64,000 bases of DNA from Saccharophagus degradans 2-40 (GCF_000013665.1 NC_007912.1:1054001-1118000); one strand, 5' to 3'; numbered from the stretch's first letter, positions 18,004 to 26,645 are shown. Made by a program: numbers and translations. Notes: generated by a model not told the origin, from the letters alone.

Positions 18004-18603
18004 ATGCTGTGCGCACGCTACAATACCGATTACGAAAATAACAATGCGATACTAAGCATGGATGTTGCTCACCAACAGGAAATGATTCGTCAGGCGCAAG
18101 CCGGCAATGCAGCCGCTTTCGAAAGCCTGTTAGATCATCACTACGACCTAATTTATCGCTTTGCCTACAAATGGTGTGGCAATGCTGCAGCCGCAGAAGA
18201 TGTAGCGCAATTGGTGTGTATTAAACTGGCTAAACGCTTAGCTCAGTTTCGGTTTGAGTCGGCCTTTACCAGCTGGTTGTATCGCATAGTGATTAACTGC
18301 GCGAAAGATTGGCAAAAAGCCGAGCAGCGTCACACCCATGCTGCCGATGAGCACGCACACGTCGATGCAGAACCCAGTGCAAACGCCCCCAATGCAGAGC
18401 ATCATATTTACCTTTCTCAGCTACTAAGCCGCATCGACCAGATGGGGGAAGGCTTTCGCGAAACCGCCTTACTTGTGCACAGCGAAGGCTTTAACCATCG
18501 CGAGGCCGCCGATATTTTGGGGGTGAAAGAATCCACCATTTCTTGGCGAATACATGAAATACGCAAAAGGCTCACATCTGAAGATGGGGGGCAATCATCA
18601 TGA
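18004..18603 (+). CDS. ECF-type RNA polymerase sigma factor
   Basis: 199 aa. Region 2 is clear (AFESLLDHHYDLIYRFAYKWCGN then AAEDVAQLVCIKLAKRLAQF and FTSWLYRIVINCAKDWQ), followed by a His/Ala-rich linker. Region 4 has a helix-turn-helix (GFNHREAADILGVKESTISWRIHEIRKRL). No region 1 or 3 is present, as expected for ECF factors. ATG 18004 has TAGGG upstream; ATG 18058 is an alternative. Its stop overlaps the start of the VWA gene (ATGA), so the two are translationally coupled as sigma and probable anti-sigma. Targets are unknown. Confidence 0.93.
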   Translation: MLCARYNTDYENNNAILSMDVAHQQEMIRQAQAGNAAAFESLLDHHYDLIYRFAYKWCGNAAAAEDVAQLVCIKLAKRLAQFRFESAFTSWLYRIVINCAKDWQKAEQRHTHAADEHAHVDAEPSANAPNAEHHIYLSQLLSRIDQMGEGFRETALLVHSEGFNHREAADILGVKESTISWRIHEIRKRLTSEDGGQSS

Positions 18604-20726
18604 CTGATTTTGAAAAAGACCTAAATCAATTCGACCCGCCCGCGCCCAGCCCACAGGCCAAGCGCCGCGCTATAAGCGCTGCTATGCAAGCTTTTGAAAC
18701 TGCCCAGAGCAGCTCTCAAACTGCCCAGAGCAACTTGGAAACAGCCCAGAGCGCGTCGCAAACGGCTGCGCCAGAAACGGCGCAAACTAAAAAAAGTAAA
18801 ATTAATTCACCTTTGCTCCAAGGATTATTGTTTTGGCGTCGTCCTACCGACAAACAAAACAACAGGAGCAATATTATGTCGCGATTAACCCAGCGCAGTT
18901 TTACCATGGGCTTAGCATCAGCCTGTGTACTTACCTTCGGTTTGGTACTTGTATTTCCGCTATTTTGGCAGCGTAGCGACGAGCAAATAATTGTAGATAA
19001 TAGCGTGCAAGTACCATCGGTTACGATAAAAGAGAAAGCCGAAACCAAAATAGCCGACGTTGCAGAGTCTGAGATGGCTGTGCCGCCCTCCGCGGCGTTG
19101 GAAGAAGTTGTGGTAACAGGTATGCGCAGCTCGGCTGCAGAATCTGCAAAACTAAGTAAAAAGCCTGCCGCTAGCCAGAGGCAGGTGAGCGCTATTCGCG
19201 CGCAAGACATTGGTGCCTTACCGGATCAGTCTAATGCAGTAGCACTCCAGCGTATTGCTGGTATGCCAGTGGATGGCGACACAATTGTCGCACCTGCGCC
19301 ACAAGGCAATGACAAATTTGAGCACGTAGAAGAAAACAGCGTAAAAAGTGTTGCTGAAGCACCTGTTTCTACTTTTTCTATCGATGTAGATACAGCCTCT
19401 TACTCGTTTGTGCGCCGCCAACTTAACAGCGGCTATTTGCCAGAAAAAGATGCGATTCGCGCAGAAGAATTAATCAATTATTTTGATTACAACTACCCAT
19501 TGCCTAGCGATAGTACTGCACCGTTCAAGCCAAACATTACCGTTATAGATTCGCCTTGGGCGAAGGGCAAAAAACTTGTGCATATTGGCCTTAAAGGTTA
19601 CGACATTGCACCCGACCAAAAGCCGCGCACCAACCTCGTGTTTTTATTGGATGTGTCTGGCTCTATGAATTCGCAAGATAAACTGCCCTTAGTAAAGCAA
19701 TCTATGGAGATGTTGCTATCTACCCTTAACCCCGACGACACCGTAGCCATTGTTGTTTATGCGGGGGCAGCTGGTACGGTGCTTGAACCAACACCCGCGA
19801 AAGATAAACAAAAAATACTGTCTGCCATGCAACGCCTGCAAGCGGGGGGCTCTACAGCGGGTGGCGCTGGCATAGCGCTGGCCTACGACTTAGCAGAAGC
19901 TAACTTTGATAAAAAAGCCGTTAACCGAGTAATTTTAGCTACCGATGGTGATTTTAATGTTGGCTCAACCAATAACGAAACGTTGCAGGGCTTTGTAGAG
20001 CGCAAGCGCGAAAAAGGCATATTTTTAAGCGTGTTAGGTTTTGGCCAAGGCAATTATAACGATCACTTAATGCAAACCTTGGCGCAAAATGGCAACGGCG
20101 TAGCTGCGTATATAGATACCGTAAGCGAAGCGCAAAAAGTGTTGGTGCAAGAAGCGTCTTCGTCGCTGTTTCCTATTGCCAAAGATGTAAAAATTCAAGT
20201 GGAGTTTAACCCCGCCACCGTGGCCGAATACCGTTTAATAGGCTACGAAACGCGCGCATTAAACCGCGAAGATTTTAACAACGACGCCGTAGACGCCGGT
20301 GATATAGGCGCAGGCCATACCGTAACCGCAATTTACGAGATAACCCCAGTGGGCTCGTCAGCAGTATTAATTGATGAATCGCGCTATGCACAAAAAGAAA
20401 AAGCCAAAGCGCCGACCAATGCTGAGTACGGTTTCTTTAAATTGCGCTACAAGCTACCCAGCGAAGATACCTCGCGTTTAATCGAGGCGCCCATCCTGCA
20501 ACAGCAACCGCTAGTACCCGCCGAACTTATGCAAGAGGTTAATTTTTCGGTAGCTGTAGCCGCCTATGCGCAAAAACTAAAGGGCAGTAACTTTTTAAAC
20601 AAATACAGCTACCACGACATCATTGCTCTTGCACAAGCCAGCAAAGGCAGCGATGAATATGGCTACAGAACAGAATTTGTACAGCTGGTGCGCAAAGCAG
20701 AACTAGCAGACGACCTACTACGCTAA
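18600..20726 (+). CDS. Membrane VWA (YfbK-like) protein in anti-sigma position, with TonB-plug-like segment
   Basis: 708 aa. The cytoplasmic N-terminus (1-98) has a Pro/Ala stretch and 7-residue TAQSxxx repeats (34-60). One membrane segment is at about 101-123. A segment at 168-226 (EEVVVTGMRSS, AQDIGALPDQ, ALQRIAGMPVDG) resembles the TonB box and first part of the plug of TonB-dependent receptors. Then come the YfbK-type N-terminal domain (STFSIDVDTASYSFVRR), a von Willebrand A domain with MIDAS DVSGS (351-355), and a C-terminal DUF3520-like domain. The ATGA overlap with the ECF sigma gene and the single membrane span suggest an anti-sigma or signalling role for a periplasmic VWA protein. 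That role is inference; the VWA assignment is firm. Confidence 0.9.
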   Translation: MTDFEKDLNQFDPPAPSPQAKRRAISAAMQAFETAQSSSQTAQSNLETAQSASQTAAPETAQTKKSKINSPLLQGLLFWRRPTDKQNNRSNIMSRLTQRSFTMGLASACVLTFGLVLVFPLFWQRSDEQIIVDNSVQVPSVTIKEKAETKIADVAESEMAVPPSAALEEVVVTGMRSSAAESAKLSKKPAASQRQVSAIRAQDIGALPDQSNAVALQRIAGMPVDGDTIVAPAPQGNDKFEHVEENSVKSVAEAPVSTFSIDVDTASYSFVRRQLNSGYLPEKDAIRAEELINYFDYNYPLPSDSTAPFKPNITVIDSPWAKGKKLVHIGLKGYDIAPDQKPRTNLVFLLDVSGSMNSQDKLPLVKQSMEMLLSTLNPDDTVAIVVYAGAAGTVLEPTPAKDKQKILSAMQRLQAGGSTAGGAGIALAYDLAEANFDKKAVNRVILATDGDFNVGSTNNETLQGFVERKREKGIFLSVLGFGQGNYNDHLMQTLAQNGNGVAAYIDTVSEAQKVLVQEASSSLFPIAKDVKIQVEFNPATVAEYRLIGYETRALNREDFNNDAVDAGDIGAGHTVTAIYEITPVGSSAVLIDESRYAQKEKAKAPTNAEYGFFKLRYKLPSEDTSRLIEAPILQQQPLVPAELMQEVNFSVAVAAYAQKLKGSNFLNKYSYHDIIALAQASKGSDEYGYRTEFVQLVRKAELADDLLR
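18699..18788 (+). repeat. Intragenic 21-bp imperfect tandem repeat
   Basis: Three 21-bp units start at 18699, 18720 and 18741, followed by two degenerate partial units (18762 and 18777). They encode TAQSSSQ, TAQSNLE, TAQSASQ, TAAPE and TAQT in the cytoplasmic part of the VWA protein. Expansion or contraction would stay in frame. Confidence 0.85.
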
Positions 20727-20747
20727 GCAAACCCCATTGACGATAAA

Positions 20748-20781
20748 CCTAAACGCCCGAGTATCGTTTCGGGCGTTTAGG
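20748..20781 (+). terminator. Hairpin after the VWA gene
   Basis: CCTAAACGCCCGA (20748-20760) pairs perfectly with TCGGGCGTTTAGG (20769-20781) around an 8-nt loop, 21 nt past the VWA stop. There is no U-tract, but the stem is long and GC-rich. Confidence 0.65.
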
Positions 20782-20865
20782 CCAGCAAGCCACCCTTCAT
20801 CACAAAACCAATTAAATTAATACCAGCTATTTACAAACCCACCAACGCATACTGTAAGCTTCACC

Positions 20866-20993
20866 CTGTTAGCTGTTAGCTGTTAGCTGTTAGCTGTTAG
20901 CTGTTAGCTGTTAGCTGTTAGCTGTTAGCTGTTAGCTGTTAGCTGTTAGCTGTTAGCTGTTAGCTGTTAGCTGTTAGCTGTTAGCTGTTAGCT
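20866..20993. repeat. Heptanucleotide tandem repeat array (CTGTTAG, about 18 copies)
   Basis: 128 bp of uninterrupted, apparently identical 7-bp units, ending 30 bp before the mrcB start. The unit length is not a multiple of 3, and each unit brings a TAG (plus strand) or TAA (minus strand) into every frame within 21 bp, so the array is non-coding on both strands. It is a candidate copy-number-variable locus. Together with the hairpin at 20748-20781 it fills the VWA-mrcB gap. Confidence 0.97.
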
Positions 20994-20998
20994 ATAAC
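20993..20998 (+). promoter_or_regulatory. Possible -10 element of mrcB, abutting the repeat array
   Basis: TATAAC starts where the heptamer array ends, 26 nt before the mrcB TTG. Any -35 would lie inside the array (CTGTTA at the right distance matches only 3 of 6 consensus positions). Weak evidence, but the position is suggestive. Confidence 0.35.
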
Positions 20999-21023
20999 TA
21001 CACCTACTGACCTTGGAGTTACT

Positions 21024-23357
21024 TTGCCCCGTAAAACCTCGCCCCGTAAGGCCCAACCTCGTAAAACCCACCGCCGTCCGCTTTGGCGTCGCTTATTGCG
21101 CATTGTCTTTTTGCTTGGTGTGGGTTTCTCTATACCTTTTAGTATTTACTTGGTTTATCTCGATCGCATTGTGGTGCAACAATTTGAGGGCAAGCGCTTT
21201 GCTTTGCCTGCCAAGGTGTATGCTCGGCCGTTAGAGTTGTATGTGGGGCAAAAAATAAATGCCGATGTGCTGCAGGCAGAATTAAAAGAGTTAGGCTACA
21301 AACCGGTAGAAAATGTAGTTTTAGCGGGGCAGTTTAGCCGCACGCGCGATCAGTTTGATATATACATACGCCCTTTTACCTTTTGGGATGGCGAGCAGCA
21401 AGCAAGTCATATACAGCTCACCCTTAATAATGGGCAAGTGCGCAGTTTAAAAAATAAAAGCGAGCTAGCACCGCTTAACCTTGTGCGTTTAGACCCAATA
21501 ACCATCGGCGGTATTTACCCCAATCACGGTGAAGATAGAGAACTTGTACGCCTGCACCAAGTGCCACAAGTGCTTATTGATGCGCTAATAGCCGTGGAAG
21601 ACAGACGCTATTATCAGCATCACGGGGTGGACCCCAAAGCCATATTGCGCGCTGCAACCACGTTAATTACCAGTGAGCGCGTGCAGGGCGGCAGCACCAT
21701 TACCCAGCAGCTAATCAAAAACTTTTTCTTAACACGCGAGCGCACCATAGAGCGCAAAGTAAAAGAAATGCTTATGGCAATCTTGCTAGAGCTGCATTTT
21801 AGTAAAGACGATATTTTAGAAACCTATCTCAACGAAGTGTACTTTGGGCAAGATCGCAACCGCGCTATTCACGGCTTTGGTTTGGCGAGCCAGTTTTATT
21901 TCTCGCGCCCTATTGAACATTTAGAACCTCATCAAGCAGCGCTGTTGGTGGGAATGCTAAAAGGGCCAGCCTATTACAACCCGCGCCAGCACCCTAAGCG
22001 CGCAACTGAGCGCCGCAACTTGGTGTTAAATGCGCTGGCCGATCAAAATTACATTAGCGATAGCACCTACAGGCAACAAGTTTTGCAGCCCTTAGTCATA
22101 AGTGAATTGCCGGGCTTGGGGCAATCGCGTCACCCCGCATTTATGCAATTGGTGGTGCGTCAGTTAAAACGCGATTACCGCGAAACCGATTTGCAATCTG
22201 AAGGCTTGCGCATTTTCACTACGCTCGACCCTTACGAGCAAAAAGTCGCCGAGCAACAATTAACGAAGAATTTGCAGCAGCTAGAAAAAGCGCGCAGCTT
22301 GCCGCATAGCCATTTGCAGGGCGCGGTGATAATAGCCAACGTGCACGACGGCGAAGTAAAAGCCGTTGTGGGCGGTCGCGATAGTCATTACCAAGGTTTT
22401 AATCGCGCGTTAGATGCGTCCCGTCAAATTGGCTCGCTTATAAAGCCCGCCATTTATTTAACCGCACTGGCAGATATTGAACACTACAACTTGGCAACGC
22501 CATTAGATGACAGCCCCTTCGAGTGGAGTGAGCCGGGCATAGAACCTTGGCGCCCGCAAAACTACGATCACGAGTTTCACGGTACGGTGCCGCTCTGGTT
22601 GGCACTGGCTAAATCGTACAATGTGTCGGCGGCGCGTTTGGGTACGCAAATAGGTGTAGATAACGTTATGCGCACCGTGGCCAACCTTGGGGTAGAAAAG
22701 TCACTGCCTACCTATGCTTCTAGTTTGCTGGGTACCGTGCACCTTACGCCTTACGAAATAACACAGATGTACCACACCATAGCGAGTGGGGGCTTTAAAA
22801 CTCCGTTTCGCGCAATTCGCGAGGTAACCACAGTAAATGGTGCGCCGCTTAATCGTTACAACCTTAGCGTAGAGCAAGTGGTAACCCCCACCGCCAACCA
22901 CTTAATTGTGGCAGGTTTACAGCAGGTGGTTGCGCGCGGTACCGGCACCGGCGTGCTGAATTATATTGCTGATGATATACACGCAGCCGGCAAAACCGGT
23001 ACAACGGATGACTTGCGCGATAGTTGGTTTGCGGGTTTTACCGGTAATCGCGTAGCGGTGGTGTGGGTTGGTAACGATAAAAACGAGCCGATAAAACTTA
23101 CCGGTGCCAGCGGCGCACTAAGAATTTGGGGCGACATTATGAAAAATTTGTCGCTCGAACCCCTTAACGCTGCGGCACCAGAAAATGTAGACTACGTGCC
23201 CATCAGTCATCGCGACGGGTTTGTTGCGCGCGATAACTGCAATAATACTTTTACTTTGCCTTTTCACACTAAATCGCTGCCCGATGCCGACTACTGCGGT
23301 GCTAAAACTGGGCGCAAGGTAAAGTCTTGGTTTAACAAATTATTTGGAAAAGATTAA
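21024..23357 (+). CDS. mrcB: Penicillin-binding protein 1b, bifunctional glycosyltransferase/transpeptidase
   Basis: Polymerises and cross-links peptidoglycan in the periplasm. 777 aa: a basic cytoplasmic tail, a membrane anchor (about 24-46), a UB2H-like domain (about 65-150), the GT51 domain with catalytic Glu192 in VEDRRYYQHHGVDP and the QGGSTITQQLIKN motif, and a transpeptidase with Ser471-L-I-K, SYN (KSYNVSAARLG) and KTGTTDD. The UB2H region and lengths mark it as PBP1b rather than 1a. The start is TTG 21024 with GGAG 8 nt upstream; no ATG fits. Its stop overlaps the next gene's start (TAATG), coupling it to a lipoprotein likely to be its activator. Confidence 0.95.
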   Translation: MPRKTSPRKAQPRKTHRRPLWRRLLRIVFLLGVGFSIPFSIYLVYLDRIVVQQFEGKRFALPAKVYARPLELYVGQKINADVLQAELKELGYKPVENVVLAGQFSRTRDQFDIYIRPFTFWDGEQQASHIQLTLNNGQVRSLKNKSELAPLNLVRLDPITIGGIYPNHGEDRELVRLHQVPQVLIDALIAVEDRRYYQHHGVDPKAILRAATTLITSERVQGGSTITQQLIKNFFLTRERTIERKVKEMLMAILLELHFSKDDILETYLNEVYFGQDRNRAIHGFGLASQFYFSRPIEHLEPHQAALLVGMLKGPAYYNPRQHPKRATERRNLVLNALADQNYISDSTYRQQVLQPLVISELPGLGQSRHPAFMQLVVRQLKRDYRETDLQSEGLRIFTTLDPYEQKVAEQQLTKNLQQLEKARSLPHSHLQGAVIIANVHDGEVKAVVGGRDSHYQGFNRALDASRQIGSLIKPAIYLTALADIEHYNLATPLDDSPFEWSEPGIEPWRPQNYDHEFHGTVPLWLALAKSYNVSAARLGTQIGVDNVMRTVANLGVEKSLPTYASSLLGTVHLTPYEITQMYHTIASGGFKTPFRAIREVTTVNGAPLNRYNLSVEQVVTPTANHLIVAGLQQVVARGTGTGVLNYIADDIHAAGKTGTTDDLRDSWFAGFTGNRVAVVWVGNDKNEPIKLTGASGALRIWGDIMKNLSLEPLNAAAPENVDYVPISHRDGFVARDNCNNTFTLPFHTKSLPDADYCGAKTGRKVKSWFNKLFGKD

Positions 23358-23722
23358 TGCGAAAAGCATGGTGCATATTAACCTTAACGGCAATGTTAGG
23401 CGCATCGGGGTGCGCTAACTACAACACCATTAATGCCGGTGTGCATGAGCCTGAATCTAATAACCAAGCGGTTATGGATTTACTCGCTCAGGCAAAACAA
23501 AATAATGAATATGGCGAATATGCGCTGGCAGAATCTGCCCTAGAGCGCGCTTTGCGCATCGAGCCGCGCAACCCGTATTTGTGGTTTGAATTAGCCGTAG
23601 TGCACAAATGGCAAGGGCAATCATCCCAAGCCAAAAGCTTCGCCCAACGCGCGCGCTCCTACGCCAGCACCGATAAAATGCGCGCGCAAATAGATAGGTT
23701 TATTGATGGCTTGGTGCTTTAA
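23357..23722 (+). CDS. Small TPR lipoprotein coupled to mrcB (LpoP-like)
   Basis: 121 aa. The signal peptide ends in a lipobox (LGASGC, Cys19). A short linker precedes a TPR-type helical domain (YGEYALAESALERALRIEPRNP, then LWFELAVVHKWQGQSSQAKSFAQRA). Its ATG overlaps the mrcB stop. In Pseudomonas an unrelated-to-LpoB TPR lipoprotein, LpoP, is encoded with the PBP1b gene and activates the enzyme; position, size and architecture here agree. Assignment as a functional LpoP is inference. Confidence 0.8.
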   Translation: MRKAWCILTLTAMLGASGCANYNTINAGVHEPESNNQAVMDLLAQAKQNNEYGEYALAESALERALRIEPRNPYLWFELAVVHKWQGQSSQAKSFAQRARSYASTDKMRAQIDRFIDGLVL

Positions 23723-23746
23723 GTTTTAAGCAGTGTGGGAGCATAT

Positions 23747-23779
23747 AAAAAGGGGCGCAGATTATATGGGCCCCTTTTT
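23747..23779. terminator. Bidirectional intrinsic terminator
   Basis: AAAAAGGGGC (23747-23756) pairs with GCCCCTTTTT (23770-23779), with a T-run on both strands, between the converging lipoprotein and hemL genes. Confidence 0.9.
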
Positions 23780-23817
23780 TAGTTTACAGCTTGCAGTCTA
23801 CAGTTCGCAGGTATCTC

Positions 23818-25089
23818 TTAAATACGTGCAAACACATTTTTTGCGGCTTGCAGGGTGAAGTCTATATCTGCGTCTGTGTGTGCGGCAGATAGGAAGCCTG
23901 CTTCGTAAGAGGCGGGTGCAATATAAACGCCTTCTTCTAGTAAGCCGTGGAAAAACTTATTAAAGCGTGGAATATCGCAAGCCATTACCTGTTGGTAGTT
24001 GGTTACTTTTTCTTCCTCTGTAAAAAATAAACCCCACATGGTGCCAACGTAATTGCCGGTAAGTGGAATGCCTGCTTCTTTCGCCAAGGTTTGAATACCT
24101 TCGCATAGGGTTTTGGTTTTTGCGAAAAGTGGGGCGTAGAAATCTGGGTTTTCTAATTTCTGTACGGTGGCTAGGCCTGCCGCCATGGCAACAGGGTTGC
24201 CCGAAAGGGTGCCTGCTTGGTACACGGGGCCTGTTGGTGCTATGTAGTCCATCACCTCTTTGCTGCCGCCAAACGCCCCTACAGGCATACCGCCGCCCAT
24301 TACTTTACCTAGGGTGGTAATGTCTGGTTGCACGCCGTAGTAACCCTGTGCGCCGGTAATACCTAAGCGAAAGCCGGTCATTACTTCATCTAAAATTAAT
24401 AGGCTGCCTGCCTTGGTGCACTCTTCGCGCAGCGTTTCTAAAAAGCCAGCAATAGGTGGAATGCAGTTCATGTTACCGGCAACGGGCTCCACAATTACAC
24501 AGGCAATTTGGTCACCTATTTCAGCAAACGCTTGTTTCACTTGTTCAATGTTGTTGTAGGTAAGCGTCACTGTGTGTTCGGCTAAGCAGGCAGGTACACC
24601 TGGCGAGCTAGGTACGCCAAAAGTGAGCGCGCCGCTGCCCGCTTTAATAAGAAGCGAATCTGAATGGCCGTGATAGCAGCCCTCAAATTTAATGATTTTA
24701 TCGCGGCCCGTATAACCGCGGGCCAAGCGAATGGCGCTCATGGTGGCTTCGGTGCCAGAGCTAACAAAGCGCACCTTGTCCATGCCCGGCATAATGTTGC
24801 AGATTTTCTTGGCTAATTCGGTTTCTATTTCGGTAGGGGCGCCAAAGCTTAAGCCGTATTGTAGTTTTTCTGTTACGGCGGCCAGTACGTCGTCATCCGC
24901 GTGACCTAAAATCATTGGCCCCCAAGACAACACATAGTCCACATAGCGCTTATCGTTTATATCGTAAAGGTAGGCGCCTTTTGCGCGCTTAATAAACACT
25001 GGCTCGCCGCCCACGGCTTTAAATGCGCGTACCGGTGAATTTACTCCGCCTGGAATATATTGCTGGGCGTTCTCAAATGCTTGTGACAT
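23818..25089 (-). CDS. hemL: Glutamate-1-semialdehyde 2,1-aminomutase
   Basis: PLP enzyme forming 5-aminolevulinate, the first committed tetrapyrrole precursor in the C5 pathway. 423 aa, standard length. It has the typical N-terminus ([19 protein letters not shown]), [18 protein letters not shown], the cofactor region [10 protein letters not shown], and the PLP lysine in [17 protein letters not shown]. It lies 51 bp downstream of thiE on the same strand, the common gammaproteobacterial thiD-thiE-hemL order. Start ATG 25089 with AAGG upstream. Confidence 0.98.
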   Translation of the reverse strand: MSQAFENAQQYIPGGVNSPVRAFKAVGGEPVFIKRAKGAYLYDINDKRYVDYVLSWGPMILGHADDDVLAAVTEKLQYGLSFGAPTEIETELAKKICNIMPGMDKVRFVSSGTEATMSAIRLARGYTGRDKIIKFEGCYHGHSDSLLIKAGSGALTFGVPSSPGVPACLAEHTVTLTYNNIEQVKQAFAEIGDQIACVIVEPVAGNMNCIPPIAGFLETLREECTKAGSLLILDEVMTGFRLGITGAQGYYGVQPDITTLGKVMGGGMPVGAFGGSKEVMDYIAPTGPVYQAGTLSGNPVAMAAGLATVQKLENPDFYAPLFAKTKTLCEGIQTLAKEAGIPLTGNYVGTMWGLFFTEEEKVTNYQQVMACDIPRFNKFFHGLLEEGVYIAPASYEAGFLSAAHTDADIDFTLQAAKNVFARI

Positions 25090-25140
25090 AGCACTACCTT
25101 ATTGTGTAAATGGAATAATTGGGTGGGCGGAGAGCGGTGT

Positions 25141-25794
25141 CTAGCTGGTTACAAGCGCGTCTTCCGCATTAGGCGTTAAGCCTAATAAACATTTTGCGCG
25201 GTATTCTACATTATCGTCGGCGAAAAGACTGTGGCATACGGCGAGGGTGGTTGCACCTGCGTGCAAAAGTTGCGCACCATTACTGGGGGTTATGCCGCCT
25301 ATGGCCACTATTGGGCAAGTGAATTTCTGCTGTGCGTGTGCCAGTAAGCTAAGTTGTGCAGGAGCGGCGTTGGGTTTGGTGTTAGATGCAAAAAAACGAC
25401 CGAAAGCTACGTAACTTGAGCCTTGTGCGAGTGCGCGCTCGGCGAGTTCGAGCGAAGCGTGACAGGTTGAGCCAATAATGGCCTGCGGCCCCAGTAATTC
25501 GCGGGCGCTGACAATACAGCCGTCGGTTTGCCCTAGGTGCACGCCATCTGCGCCCACTTGTTTTGCCAGTGCTGTGTCGTCGTTAATAATTAATTTTGCA
25601 TTATAGGTTTGGCACAGGGCTTTAAGCGCTTGGGCTTGTTCGCTGCGTTTTGACGTATTGCTGCTTTTGTCGCGGTACTGCAGCCATGTAACGCCACTTC
25701 GCAGCGCCAACTCTACGCGGTGGCATAGGCTGGCGGTGGTGGGCATAAGGGTGGCGTCGGTAATTGCGTAAACGGTGTGTTTGTTGTGGGGCAT
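25141..25794 (-). CDS. thiE: Thiamine-phosphate synthase
   Basis: Joins HMP-pyrophosphate and thiazole phosphate to thiamine phosphate. About 217 aa from ATG 25794, chosen because it overlaps the thiD stop (TAATG); an in-frame ATG 27 bp further upstream lies within thiD. TIM-barrel motifs are all present: WLQYRDKSS, LIINDDTALAKQVGADGVHLGQTD, IIGSTCHASLELAERA, YVAFGRFFASNTKP and PIVAIGGITPSNGAQLL. This is the catalytically intact ThiE; a second, degenerate ThiE-like domain occurs at 61.5-62.0 kb. Confidence 0.96.
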   Translation of the reverse strand: MPHNKHTVYAITDATLMPTTASLCHRVELALRSGVTWLQYRDKSSNTSKRSEQAQALKALCQTYNAKLIINDDTALAKQVGADGVHLGQTDGCIVSARELLGPQAIIGSTCHASLELAERALAQGSSYVAFGRFFASNTKPNAAPAQLSLLAHAQQKFTCPIVAIGGITPSNGAQLLHAGATTLAVCHSLFADDNVEYRAKCLLGLTPNAEDALVTS

Positions 25795-26645
25795 TAGTGT
25801 TTTGCGTTCTCTGCGGGCCATTCTTCTGGGCTATCTATATTGGGGTCGGCCCAATATAAGCGGTGCGGAGTGCGTTTGCCAAACCCTAATTGGCGCGAAG
25901 TGCGCATCGCTTGCCAAGTAAAGTTTTGCGCTTGTTCTATCGCCTGAGTAAGGCTGCTGCCGTGAGCGAGGTAAGCCGCCACTGCAGATGCCAATGTGCT
26001 GCTGGCGCCGTGGCAGGAGGGCGGCTCTTGCTCCCAGCGGTAATGCCGAACTAAACCGCGCTCGTTGTACAAACTGTTTTGAAATTGCTGGTGCTCTTTA
26101 CCTGTGCCGCTAATAAAAACTTCACCGGCTGCATCGGCAGCGATAAAAGCGTGAGCGGCGGCATCCACCGTGTCGGCCTGCGGTACAAGGGTGCGTACTT
26201 CATGGAGTGTAAGGTTAACGATATCGGCGAACGGGGCAATTAAGGTGCTAAAGGCTTCGTCTAAGCCAGCTTGCTCGGGCGCGTCGGGTTGCCATAGGCA
26301 AAGAGCAGGGTGAGCAATAACGGGAATATCGGGGTAGTCGCGAATAATGGTGTGAATGGCTTCGGCGTTTGCTACCGAGCCTAAGTAGCCTATTTTAATG
26401 GCTTTCACATCCATGTTTTCCAATATGGAGCGCGCCTGTTCAATAAGCAGTGGCGCTTCAACGGGGAGCACATCGAGCTCATCGGAAAACCCAGATGTAC
26501 ACATAGATGTTGCCACGGGGGCGCAGTGGCAGCCTAAGCTAATGGCGGTTTCTATATCGGCTTGAATGCCCCCGCAACCGGATGGGTCTAGGGTAGAAAA
26601 CGTAAGTATTACGGGCGGATTGGCGCTAGTTGAATACTGCATCAT
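25794..26645 (-). CDS. thiD: Hydroxymethylpyrimidine (phosphate) kinase
   Basis: Phosphorylates HMP and HMP-P for thiamine synthesis. About 283 aa from the ATG at 26645, which has AAGGGA at proper spacing; an upstream in-frame ATG at 26666 is possible. Ribokinase-like fold motifs: LTFSTLDPSGCGGIQADI (substrate-binding), AIKIGYLGS, DIVNLTLHEVRTL and CHGASSTLASAVAAYLAHG (anion hole; the usual catalytic D/C-G-T-C pattern reads CHGASS here). No TPP riboswitch is visible upstream. It starts divergently from katA. Confidence 0.9.
   Translation of the reverse strand: MMQYSTSANPPVILTFSTLDPSGCGGIQADIETAISLGCHCAPVATSMCTSGFSDELDVLPVEAPLLIEQARSILENMDVKAIKIGYLGSVANAEAIHTIIRDYPDIPVIAHPALCLWQPDAPEQAGLDEAFSTLIAPFADIVNLTLHEVRTLVPQADTVDAAAHAFIAADAAGEVFISGTGKEHQQFQNSLYNERGLVRHYRWEQEPPSCHGASSTLASAVAAYLAHGSSLTQAIEQAQNFTWQAMRTSRQLGFGKRTPHRLYWADPNIDSPEEWPAENAKH

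Noticed and set aside
20866-20993. Heptamer array as a CRISPR array or a phase-variable coding repeat
   Set aside because: There are no spacers, the unit is only 7 bp, and stops occur in all six frames every 21 bp.
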